Positions 8,187 through 14,864 of a stretch of DNA of 18,159 nucleotides are shown here, piece by piece (the stretch's first letter is position 1; each line of letters opens with the position of its first letter). The position numbers and the translations under genes were made by a program. Source of the stretch: Lachnospira sp. UBA4285 (lineage in GTDB: Bacteria; Bacillota; Clostridia; Lachnospirales; Lachnospiraceae); assembly GCA_002394965.1 (NCBI GenBank), contig DGVL01000044.1, positions 1-18,159 of the forward strand. The letters run 5' to 3'. The notes beneath the pieces were generated by a model, which was not told the DNA's origin, did no database searches, and worked only from the letters and a program-made list of their open reading frames with translations.

Positions 8187-9581
8187 ATGGAGAAAAGCAG
8201 AAGACCCAATGTCCTTGTGTTTTTTACAGATCAGCAGAGATGGGATACGACCGGTATCCACGGAAATCCCATGGGGCTCACGCCGGTCTTTGATGACATG
8301 GCGATCCATGGCACCAATGTGGAGTATGCGTTCACGCCGCAGCCGGTGTGCGGCCCTGCCAGGGCCTGCCTGCAGACCGGCATGTATGCCACGGCCATAC
8401 AGCATCACAGGAACGGCCTGACGCTTACAAAGAAGAGAAAAAGGATGGCGGACTGCTTCCGGGAAGCCGGATACTATACGGGATATATCGGGAAATGGCA
8501 TCTGGCGCCCGGGCAGCGGGAAGTTGCCGAGGCAGACCGGGGCGGCTACGAGTACTGGCTGGGAGCCAATTCCCTTGAACACACCTCCACGGCGTATAAT
8601 ACCGTAGTCTATGACGGCGATAACCAGCCGGTCAGGCTTCCCGGCTACCGGGTAGATGCACTGACGGACGCAGCGATCCGCTTTCTGGATGACTGTAAAA
8701 ACCATAGAGATAAAAATGCGGAGGGAAAGCCGTTTTTCTTATTTCTTTCGTTTCTTGAGCCGCATTTTCAGAACTGCTTTGATGATTTCCCCGCCCCGGA
8801 CATCTATAAGAACGGACCGGTTTCGTATATCCCGCCGGATCTGGCCTCTCTGCGGGGGAATGCCTGGGAGAGCCTGTCCGGGTACTACGGGATGGTGAGA
8901 CGTCTGGACGAGGCGCTGGGGCGCATCCGGGACGCACTGCGAAGTCTGGGGCTGGCGGAGAATACGATTCTGTTGTTTGCATCGGATCACGGCTGCCACT
9001 TCAAGACAAGGAATGCGGAATACAAGCGTTCCTGTCACGAGAGCTCCATCCGGATTCCAATGGCTGTTTACGGCGGCCCGTTCACGGGCGGCGGCTGCAT
9101 ACAGGAACTCATCTCGCTGGTGGACGTCATGCCGACACTTCTGGATGCGTGCGGCATCACGCCGCCTCCGGATCTGCAGGGACACTCCTTCCTGCCGCTC
9201 CTTTCCCGCCCCGCCGGCACGCTCGGTGCGGATGCGCCGGCCTGGCCGCAGGAGATCTTTGTTCAGATCAGCGAGTCTCAGGTCGGCCGTGCGATCCGCA
9301 CAAAGCGGTGGAAGTATTCTGTGGAAGCGACGGATGCGGACCCGGTTGCGGACAGTGCGGCGGACGTCTATCAGGAGACGTTTCTGTATGACCTGGAGCA
9401 CGATCCGTATGAACTTCACAATCTGATCCATTCCAGCGCGCACGAAATCGTGTGCCGGACGCTTGCCCGCAAGCTGGCGGATCTGGCGGAGAGAGCCGGC
9501 GAAAAGCGGCCGGTCATTCTGCCGGCGGACAAGCAGCGGATCGGGCAGCGGCTCGTTTTTACAGGAGAGGAGAATTTGTAA
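8187..9581 (+). CDS. Cys-type sulfatase, apparently cytoplasmic
   Basis: A 464-residue sulfatase of the alkaline phosphatase-like superfamily. The active-site signature CGPAR begins at C55, the residue that an anaerobic sulfatase-maturing enzyme would turn into formylglycine. D15 in TDQQ, K103/H105 in GKWHL, H193, D267/H268 in SDHG and K280 supply the expected metal- and sulfate-binding set. The ATG at 8187 is preferred because GAGGAG lies 5 bases upstream; upstream in-frame TTG and ATG candidates lack this. There is no signal peptide, so the enzyme should act inside the cell on sugar brought in by the upstream transporter. It follows the second permease by 48 bases. It is much richer in GC than the transporter genes. 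No maturase gene is in the window. The substrate is unknown. Confidence 0.9.
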   Translation: MEKSRRPNVLVFFTDQQRWDTTGIHGNPMGLTPVFDDMAIHGTNVEYAFTPQPVCGPARACLQTGMYATAIQHHRNGLTLTKKRKRMADCFREAGYYTGYIGKWHLAPGQREVAEADRGGYEYWLGANSLEHTSTAYNTVVYDGDNQPVRLPGYRVDALTDAAIRFLDDCKNHRDKNAEGKPFFLFLSFLEPHFQNCFDDFPAPDIYKNGPVSYIPPDLASLRGNAWESLSGYYGMVRRLDEALGRIRDALRSLGLAENTILLFASDHGCHFKTRNAEYKRSCHESSIRIPMAVYGGPFTGGGCIQELISLVDVMPTLLDACGITPPPDLQGHSFLPLLSRPAGTLGADAPAWPQEIFVQISESQVGRAIRTKRWKYSVEATDADPVADSAADVYQETFLYDLEHDPYELHNLIHSSAHEIVCRTLARKLADLAERAGEKRPVILPADKQRIGQRLVFTGEENL

Positions 9582-9587
9582 AGAAAA

Positions 9588-9620
9588 GCCGCAGACCTCC
9601 TGGGGAAGGAGGCCTGCGGC
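9588..9620 (-). terminator. Terminator for the permease-dehydrogenase gene
   Basis: A 13-bp stem with one mismatch (GCCGCAG-A-CCTCC at 9588-9600, GGAGG-C-CTGCGGC at 9608-9620) has a seven-base loop. On the minus strand it is followed by TTTTCTTT, so it ends the leftward operon. On the plus strand no T tract follows, but it sits right after the sulfatase stop and may also help there. Confidence 0.75.
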
Positions 9621-9659
9621 GTGCAGCAGTTCCTGAGTTTAGTTGGAGGAAAACCGGGA

Positions 9660-12341
9660 CTACATTGCTGCCTTGTAGATTTCGGAGATCATGTCGGCAC
9701 TCACCGCGACCGGCGTGTTGGCAAGATTTCCGGCGGAGACCTTCATGCAGTTCTCCGTGAGCCATGGGATATCGTCTTCGGAGAAGCCGAGGTCCTTCAG
9801 ATTGTTCTCAAGCCCAAGCTCGTCCGAGAAGGAGCGCAGCAGCGGCGCGGCGTCCTCAGCCGTCATGCCGCCCAGAATCCGGGCGATATTGCCGAATTTA
9901 TAGCGGTTGCCCTGATACGTCTTTTCGATGACAAATGGGCTCAGAACCGCCAGCCCTCTCCCGTGCACGATGTTCTTAAGCCCGGAGAGCGGGTGCTCCA
10001 TCGCGTGCGACAGCGTGACACCTGCCTGGCCGATTACCATGCCGCCGATTGTGGCTGCGATAGAGAGACTGGCCCATGCTTCCTTGTCGGAAGGATCTGC
10101 GCAGGCTTTCGGCAGATTTTTCACGATGAGCGGCATCGCGTACAGGCAGAGCGCGTCGGTGAACGGCTGCGCGTTGCGCGCGGTGTAGGCTTCCATCAGA
10201 TGGCAGAGGGCATCGTAGCCGACGGATGCCAGAACCGGAGTCGGCATCGTCATCATGTTCTCCGGGTCGACAATCGCAACCTTCGGGGCGATGGACGCGC
10301 AGCGCAGGGACTTTTTGTCGCCGTTGTCCGGGTTGGTCAGGACGGCGAACCCGTTGCCCTCGGAGCCGGTGCCGCAGGTCGTCGGGATGGCCACGATCGG
10401 CAGCGCCAGATCGGAGGACTTTCTCGCGTAGATGTAATCGTCGATGGCATCGCCATTGACAGCGCAGAAGGCGATGCCCTTCGCGCAGTCGATGACCGAT
10501 CCGCCGCCGATGGCCACGACGAAGTCACAGCCCGTTTCTCTCAGGAAGTGCGCGCCTTCCACGGCGTCACTGGTGAGAGGATTCGGCCTTGCCTTGTCAA
10601 AGAGCGCGGTCTGAATGCCCTCTGAGAGCAGCGCATGGTTGACTTTATCGTACAGCCCGGACTTTTTCGCGCTGGAATGGCCGGTGACAATGAGCGCTTT
10701 TTTGCCGTAGGGCTTCGCGAGCTTACCGACTTCAGCGGTCTTGCCGAATCCGTACTGAACCGAGATCGGAAGGAAGAATCCAAAGGTCTTCTTTTCAACC
10801 GGTACAGGAGCAGAGGCGGCGAGTTCCTTTGCGCGGATCCGCTCCATGTCGATGGCGACGGATACGTCCTTGGGCGCTGCGGTGACGTTGATCTTCTTGC
10901 CCGGCCCTTCATTCTCAATGAGGATGTTGTCCAGGGCGCCGAATTCACTGCCGTACTTCTTTTTGCAGCTCACGGCGAAGATGACGCCGAGCAGACACCA
11001 TGCGATGAGAATACCCCATTCGATCGGTGCCAGTGTGACGCCGGTACCGGGAATGATGTAGAGGATGACCATCGCGCCGCTCATGATGACGGCCATCACG
11101 CCGACGAAATGCGCATGGCGGATCTTGTACGGGCGCTCCATGTCCGGCTCTTTTTTGCGCAGGATCAGGAAGGACAGGGCGACCATGCAGTAGGCGGTGC
11201 AGCAGGCAAAGTTGCCGGCGTCCATGGCGTATACCAGCATCGAGCGCCCGAGGAGCGGCGCAAGAACCGAGATCACACCGATGAGGAGCAGCGAGTTGAC
11301 AGGCGTCTTGTGCTTCGGGTGAAGCTTGCCGAAGGTGGTCGGGATCATATAGGACTTCGCCATGGAGTACATGGCGCGGGAAGCGCCGATGAGGAAGGAA
11401 TTCCAGCTCGTCACGATGCCGCACAGTCCGCCTACGATGACGACCTTGGCCATGACGGAGGAGTGAAACGCCTTCTCCATCGCATCGGCGGTCACAAGGC
11501 CGGACGCGGAGCCGACAGCCGCGGCGATCTCACTGCGGTTCAAGACATACCCGACGGCGAAGATGACCAGTGCGTAGAAGCAGACCGCCAGAACGATCGA
11601 GAGGATCAGCATCTTTCCGACCTTCTTCAGGGAACCGGAGATCTCCTCCGCGGCCTGCGGGATGACATCGAATCCGATGAAGAAGAACGGGGTGGTCAGG
11701 GCAACTTTTAGAATTGCGTTCAATATGCTGCCGGTCGAATCTCCTTCAAACATCTGGCCGTCCAGATTGGATACATTGCCCGAGAAGAGAGAGCCGACGA
11801 TGAGAAGGATGCCGGCCGCGCCGATGATGACGGTCAGAACGGTCTGAAGGTTGGCGGCTGTCTTGGTGCCGACGATGTTGAGAGCCGTGATGAGGATCGC
11901 GCAGACCATGGCGGTCACGAGCCAGGTCGCGTAGATGGCGAATCCGTTGACCGTGTAGAGATACCCCTGCAGGAACGGCGGGTACAGGTACGCGATGATG
12001 GTGGGAAGCGCGCATGCTTCAAAGCACACGACGCTGACGTAGCCGAAGATGATCGCCCAGGTGCAGACAAAGGATCCGTAAGGGCCCATGGCGCGGTGCG
12101 AGAAGACGTGCTCGCCGCCGCACTGCGGCATGGCGGACGTGAGCTCCGCATAGGTCAGGCCGATGAAGAAGATCATGACGCCGCCAATCACGAAGCCGAG
12201 CATAGCGCCGATGACGCCGCCCCGCTCGATCCAGTCGCCGCTTGAGACGACCCATCCCCATCCGATCATGGCGCCGAAGGCGATTACCAGGATGTCCCAC
12301 ATGGAGAGGACTTTATTGAATTCTGACTTTTTAGGTTCCAT
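9660..12341 (-). CDS. Fusion protein: APC-family amino acid permease joined to an iron-containing alcohol dehydrogenase
   Basis: One uninterrupted frame encodes 893 residues. Residues 1-460 form a 12- to 13-helix amino acid-polyamine-organocation permease: FGAMIGWGW in helix 1, then YAELTSAMPQCGGEH and FIGFDVIPQAAEEI. A polar linker (about 464-517) follows. Residues 518-893 are a full-length group III alcohol dehydrogenase with GGGSVID (612-618), TTCGTGSE (654-661) and the iron ligands D710, H714, H779 and H793, plus H783. The ATG at 12341 has GGAGGAG 9 bases upstream; a TTG six codons earlier overlaps that site. The dehydrogenase should face the cytoplasm at the inner membrane surface. Neighbouring aminotransferase and Amt-PII genes suggest import of an amine or amino acid and reduction of the derived aldehyde, for example GABA to 4-hydroxybutyrate or taurine to isethionate. 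The substrate is a guess. Confidence 0.93.
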   Translation of the reverse strand: MEPKKSEFNKVLSMWDILVIAFGAMIGWGWVVSSGDWIERGGVIGAMLGFVIGGVMIFFIGLTYAELTSAMPQCGGEHVFSHRAMGPYGSFVCTWAIIFGYVSVVCFEACALPTIIAYLYPPFLQGYLYTVNGFAIYATWLVTAMVCAILITALNIVGTKTAANLQTVLTVIIGAAGILLIVGSLFSGNVSNLDGQMFEGDSTGSILNAILKVALTTPFFFIGFDVIPQAAEEISGSLKKVGKMLILSIVLAVCFYALVIFAVGYVLNRSEIAAAVGSASGLVTADAMEKAFHSSVMAKVVIVGGLCGIVTSWNSFLIGASRAMYSMAKSYMIPTTFGKLHPKHKTPVNSLLLIGVISVLAPLLGRSMLVYAMDAGNFACCTAYCMVALSFLILRKKEPDMERPYKIRHAHFVGVMAVIMSGAMVILYIIPGTGVTLAPIEWGILIAWCLLGVIFAVSCKKKYGSEFGALDNILIENEGPGKKINVTAAPKDVSVAIDMERIRAKELAASAPVPVEKKTFGFFLPISVQYGFGKTAEVGKLAKPYGKKALIVTGHSSAKKSGLYDKVNHALLSEGIQTALFDKARPNPLTSDAVEGAHFLRETGCDFVVAIGGGSVIDCAKGIAFCAVNGDAIDDYIYARKSSDLALPIVAIPTTCGTGSEGNGFAVLTNPDNGDKKSLRCASIAPKVAIVDPENMMTMPTPVLASVGYDALCHLMEAYTARNAQPFTDALCLYAMPLIVKNLPKACADPSDKEAWASLSIAATIGGMVIGQAGVTLSHAMEHPLSGLKNIVHGRGLAVLSPFVIEKTYQGNRYKFGNIARILGGMTAEDAAPLLRSFSDELGLENNLKDLGFSEDDIPWLTENCMKVSAGNLANTPVAVSADMISEIYKAAM

Positions 12342-12451
12342 AGGACTGAACTCCTCCAACTTGAATTCAGTTGTTGTGTCAATGCGATGCGAAAATCGTC
12401 AGCTGCCGGGCACAGGAAAATATTCCCTGATGACTGGCTTATACGAAAACA

Positions 12452-12499
12452 GCGCCGGCGGGAAGAGGACATGGCAAGATGCCTCTTTCCCGTCAGCGC
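12452..12499 (-). terminator. Intrinsic terminator (attenuator) in the leader of the permease-dehydrogenase gene
   Basis: Read leftward, the 5' arm (12499-12482) pairs with the 3' arm (12468-12452) over about 16 pairs, with one A-C mismatch and one bulge. TGTTTTCG follows. It lies between the Cytidylate_kin2 gene and the fusion gene, inside an apparent operon, so it would cut off the fusion gene unless antiterminated. Its 5' arm is shared with the hexaloop hairpin at 12491-12510. Confidence 0.7.
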
Positions 12500-12529
12500 C
12501 GTTGCTGACGACTGTGATGCCGGTATTAC
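12491..12529 (-). promoter_or_regulatory. Tandem hexaloop ANTAR-type antiterminator (P1 and P2) before the permease-dehydrogenase gene
   Basis: On the minus strand P1 (12529-12514) is GTAAT/ATCAC around loop ACCGGC, with one internal A-C mismatch. After three bases, P2 (12510-12491) is a perfect 7-bp stem, CGTCAGC/GCTGACG, around loop AACGGC. Both loops have A at position 1 and G at position 4, the defining feature of RNAs bound by ANTAR proteins such as EutV and NasR. The P2 core AGCAACGGCGCT fits the eut leader motif AGCAANGRRGCUY, as I recall it, except at one purine position. The 3' arm of P2 is part of the terminator 5' arm, so P2 and terminator exclude each other. P1 begins at the stop codon of the preceding gene. 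Confidence 0.7.
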
Positions 12530-13119
12530 CCGCCGTAGCGCAGATCGATCAGCTCCAGTAGATATCTGGCTGTGTTCTCCCATCCGAGCAGCGAACTGTT
12601 CAGAAGGATATCACGGTTGCTCCGATCGCCGCGGTAAGTTCCGGTCATATACTTGTAGCGGACGTGCTCATTTTCGTCGTAGTACTCGACTTTTTTTGTC
12701 GCGTCAGCCTTTGACAGATGCTCCAGATCCATCACCGACTTGATTCTGGTTTCCTTCGGGGCATACAGGAATACCTTCAGGGTGTCCTTTCTGTCCTTCA
12801 GGATGTAGTCGGCGCAGCGCCCGATGATGACGCACGAGGATTTTTCTGCCATCTGCCGGATGACATCAAACTGCACATAGATGACGCGGTTGGTCAGGTT
12901 CAGGTATCTCGGTCCCAGGGACGTGTCGACCTCATATTTGACGTTGGTGTCCACGTCCGTTTTCTCGACGAGATCTCTTGACGCGCCGGTCTCCTCCACG
13001 ACCTTGTCGACGATGTCCCGGTCGTAGAACTCGATACCCAGGGCGTCAGCGATAAAGCGGCCGATCTGAGGCCCGCCTGCGCCATATTCGCAGCCGATGG
13101 TGATGACCATATGTTTCAT
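12526..13119 (-). CDS. Cytidylate kinase-like (Cytidylate_kin2) protein
   Basis: A 197-residue P-loop protein resembling the Cytidylate_kin2 family. The start at 13119 (MKHMVITIG) is chosen because GGGTGAG lies about 6 bases upstream; longer in-frame versions run into the aminotransferase gene. The nucleotide-binding loop is the family's lysine-less version, GCEYGAGGPQIG at 9-20. IIGRCADYIL at 98-107 and an Arg-rich lid-like region (about 153-169, TYRGDRSNRD) follow. The family is common in Clostridia and its true substrate is not established; true CMP kinase activity is doubtful without the P-loop Lys. The gene lies 32 bases after the aminotransferase gene and before the attenuated fusion gene, so it probably belongs to the same transcription unit. 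Confidence 0.85.
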   Translation of the reverse strand: MKHMVITIGCEYGAGGPQIGRFIADALGIEFYDRDIVDKVVEETGASRDLVEKTDVDTNVKYEVDTSLGPRYLNLTNRVIYVQFDVIRQMAEKSSCVIIGRCADYILKDRKDTLKVFLYAPKETRIKSVMDLEHLSKADATKKVEYYDENEHVRYKYMTGTYRGDRSNRDILLNSSLLGWENTARYLLELIDLRYGG

Positions 13120-13151
13120 GAAACTCACCCTGCTTTCTGTAGGCGTCCGGT

Positions 13152-14366
13152 TTACTTGCTCAGAGCCTCGATGGACTCGCCGATGATTGCGACGGCCTTG
13201 TCGCACTCGTCCTTTGTGATGGTGAGCGGCGGGATCAGGCGCATGATATTGCTTCCGATGGCGGTGGTGAGCAGATGTCTGTGGAAGCATTCGTGCTTCA
13301 TATCAACGCTGTTCAGGTCGGTGAACTCGATGCCGATCATCAGGCCCTTGCCGCGGACTTCTTTTACATGCGGAAGTTTCCGGAGCTCGCCCATCAGGTA
13401 TTCGCCCGTCTCTGCCGCTCTGCCGGCGAGATCCTTGTCGAGCATCTCGCTCACGGCGGCAAGAGAGGCTGCACAGCACACCGGATGTCCGCCGAAAGTC
13501 GTTCCGTGAGATCCCATGGTGAATGCCTTCGCGACCTCAGCCGTCGCGCAGATCGCGCCGATCGGCATACCGCCGCCCATCGCCTTGGCCATGGACACGA
13601 TATCCGGCTTAATTCCGTAGTGCATGAACGCCATGATCTTGCCGGTGCGGCACCATCCGGTCTGCACCTCATCGATCAGAAGAAGCATGTTCTTTTCATC
13701 GCAGAGCTTGCGGAGTCCCTGCATGAATTCAACGCTAGCCGGGTTCACGCCGCCCTCGCCCTGGATCGGCTCAACCATGACGGCGATGGTGTCATCATCG
13801 ATCTTGGACTTGAAGTCTTCCAGGTCATTGAACTTCGCGTACGCAAAGCCCGGGGTCATGTCGCCGAATCCGATCTGGCAGGCGTTGTCCGGCTGACCGG
13901 TGGCGGACATGGCACCGAATGTGCGCCCGTGGAACGACTTCGCGGCGGTCACGATCTTGTATCTGTGCGGGCCGTACTTCTCAACGCCGTATTTGCGGGC
14001 CATCTTGATCATGGCTTCGTTGGCCTCGGTACCGGTGTTCTGATAGAAGATCTTGTCCATGCCGATGGTCGTGCAGATCTTCTCGGCCAGAAGAGCCTGC
14101 GGAACGGTGTATGGATAGTTGAATGTCTGCATGATGGTAGCAGCCTGATCCTGAACGGCCTTGACCACTCTCTCGTTGCAGTTGCCGACGCTGTTGACGG
14201 CGATGCCGGCATAGAAATCAAGATACGGCGTGTCATTCTCGTCGTACATGTAGTTGCCCTTGGCTCTGTCAGCGACAAAGTCGAAACGCTCGTAGGTCTC
14301 GATCATGTACTTGTTCACAAGTCCTTTGAGCTGCTCTGTTGTAAGTCCCGTGTCCTTCAGTCTCAT
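13152..14366 (-). CDS. Class III PLP-dependent aminotransferase (ArgD-like)
   Basis: A 404-residue fold-type I, class III aminotransferase. The ATG at 14366 has AGGAGG 9 bases upstream. Features in order: YLDFYAGIAVNSVG (48-61), TGTEANEAMIKMARK (111-125), SFHGRTFGAMSATGQ (144-158), EPIQGEGGVNPA (199-210), the PLP-binding D232 in LIDEVQTG, the Schiff-base Lys K261 in SMAKAMGGG, HGTTFGGHP (287-295) and RLIPPL (376-381). The overall pattern is closest to acetylornithine/ornithine-type enzymes. The gene is not with arginine biosynthesis genes but leads an operon ending in a permease-dehydrogenase fusion, so catabolic transamination of an omega-amino compound (GABA, beta-alanine, taurine or similar) is plausible. 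Its leader holds an attenuator. Confidence 0.92.
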   Translation of the reverse strand: MRLKDTGLTTEQLKGLVNKYMIETYERFDFVADRAKGNYMYDENDTPYLDFYAGIAVNSVGNCNERVVKAVQDQAATIMQTFNYPYTVPQALLAEKICTTIGMDKIFYQNTGTEANEAMIKMARKYGVEKYGPHRYKIVTAAKSFHGRTFGAMSATGQPDNACQIGFGDMTPGFAYAKFNDLEDFKSKIDDDTIAVMVEPIQGEGGVNPASVEFMQGLRKLCDEKNMLLLIDEVQTGWCRTGKIMAFMHYGIKPDIVSMAKAMGGGMPIGAICATAEVAKAFTMGSHGTTFGGHPVCCAASLAAVSEMLDKDLAGRAAETGEYLMGELRKLPHVKEVRGKGLMIGIEFTDLNSVDMKHECFHRHLLTTAIGSNIMRLIPPLTITKDECDKAVAIIGESIEALSK

Positions 14367-14431
14367 ATTGAAGTTCCTCCTATCCACGTTTTGGGAACCG
14401 TCAGGTGCTTTGCGTTTCCTTCCCCACACTT

Positions 14432-14478
14432 GAAAAAAATAAAAAAGGCGCAATCGAATTCTTCTCGATTGCGCCTTT
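14432..14478 (-). terminator. Intrinsic terminator (attenuator) in the aminotransferase leader
   Basis: A perfect 14-bp stem (14478-14465 with 14457-14444 read leftward; core AAAGGCGCAATCGA) has a seven-base loop and is followed on the minus strand by a long T-rich tract (14446-14432). The only upstream neighbour diverges, so this terminator cannot close another gene. It must act in the aminotransferase leader, about 65 bases before the start codon. Confidence 0.85.
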
Positions 14479-14500
14479 GCAATGGCCGGTTCCCGGCTAC
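14468..14500 (-). promoter_or_regulatory. ANTAR-type P2 hexaloop antiterminator in the aminotransferase leader
   Basis: On the minus strand ATTGC/GCAAT (14483-14468) forms a 5-bp stem around the hexaloop AAAGGC, with A at position 1 and G at position 4. The loop and 3' arm are also the first bases of the terminator stem, so the two structures compete. Upstream, at 14497-14485, GCCGG/CCGGC forms a GC hairpin with a GAA triloop in place of a canonical second hexaloop. The transcript would start near 14500, so this is the entire 5' end. Confidence 0.6.
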
Positions 14501-14507
14501 GAGAGTA

Positions 14508-14536
14508 AAAATAGCACCGTGGTTTTGAAATGTCAA
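14508..14536 (-). promoter_or_regulatory. Promoter of the aminotransferase operon
   Basis: Read leftward: consensus -35 TTGACA (14536-14531), a 17-base spacer, and -10 TATTTT (14513-14508) preceded by TG one base upstream. The predicted start is near 14500, just before the leader hairpins. Confidence 0.8.
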
Positions 14537-14735
14537 CGGTTTAACGCGAAAAAGCAGTCGATTTTTTATGAAAATGCGCAGGCATTCACACACGATTTGT
14601 CATAGATGAAACTGCCTGGTTGAATACTTAATGAGAATGGCTCGAATTGGCGGTTTTCTCCGCTTCGTGCCAGAGGCCCGGACGGGACGGCATAAGCCGG
14701 ATTCGGACGATAATTCGGAAAATAAAAGGAAAATG
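14537..14735. other. Central part of the divergent intergenic region
   Basis: About 200 bases between the two divergent promoters hold no convincing gene. Several short GC-rich inverted repeats are visible, for example GCGG/CCGC at 14650-14663 and a nested TGCC...GGCA structure around 14668-14692. None matches an RNA family I recognise. Binding sites for a transcription factor would be expected here but none is identifiable. Confidence 0.5.
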
Positions 14736-14764
14736 TTGACAACTTCAATCTGATCCGCTATGGT
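14736..14764 (+). promoter_or_regulatory. Promoter of the amt-PII gene
   Basis: Consensus -35 TTGACA (14736-14741), a 17-base spacer, and -10 TATGGT (14759-14764). The predicted start is near 14771, immediately before the hexaloop hairpin. Confidence 0.65.
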
Positions 14765-14772
14765 ATTTGCAT

Positions 14773-14792
14773 CGAAGCAAAGACGCTTTTCG
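14773..14792 (+). promoter_or_regulatory. ANTAR-type P2 hexaloop antiterminator in the amt-PII leader
   Basis: CGAAGC pairs with GCTT(TT)CG around the hexaloop AAAGAC at 14779-14784, which has A at position 1 and G at position 4. The core AGCAAAGACGCTT matches the eut antiterminator motif AGCAANGRRGCUY, as I recall it, at 12 of 13 positions. Its loop and 3' arm are the 5' arm of the terminator that follows, so they are mutually exclusive. No separate P1 fits between the predicted start site and this hairpin. Confidence 0.6.
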
Positions 14793-14819
14793 GAGGGGAA
14801 CCGAAGAGCGTCTTTTTTT
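14781..14819 (+). terminator. Intrinsic terminator (attenuator) in the amt-PII leader
   Basis: A 13-bp stem (AGACGCTTTTCGG at 14781-14793, CCGAAGAGCGTCT at 14801-14813, with one G-T pair) is followed by seven T residues. It lies about 50 bases before the start codon and downstream of the promoter, so it would stop transcription early unless antiterminated. Confidence 0.85.
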
Positions 14820-14864
14820 CTGCTTTTCTTTACCTGTAAACGGATTCAATGGAGGGAAGAGGGT

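Noticed and set aside
9588..9620. Hairpin after the sulfatase as a plus-strand terminator
   Set aside because: No T tract follows on the plus strand; the T-rich side faces the minus-strand operon, so it was assigned there.
9621..11711. Two long plus-strand open frames opposite the permease-dehydrogenase gene
   Set aside because: They are rich in Arg, His, Asp and Gly with no domain pattern, which is typical of antisense frames of GC-rich genes. The minus-strand protein has clear family motifs.
13120..13290. Longer start for the Cytidylate_kin2 gene extending into the aminotransferase gene
   Set aside because: The added residues overlap the end of the aminotransferase in another frame and look non-coding. 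The start at 13119 has a good ribosome binding site and begins at the family's usual N-terminus.
13275..14528. Long plus-strand frame opposite the aminotransferase gene
   Set aside because: Antisense shadow with no domain; it also runs through the attenuator and promoter of the true gene.
14773..14792. Resemblance of GCAAAGACGC to conserved parts of cyclic di-GMP riboswitches
   Set aside because: The riboswitch core and its second hairpin are absent, and the predicted transcript starts only a few bases upstream. The hexaloop overlapping a terminator is a better explanation.
14760..14864. N-terminal extension of the amt-PII frame
   Set aside because: It would translate through the promoter and the leader terminator. 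The ATG at 14865 has a strong ribosome binding site and matches normal Amt N-termini.
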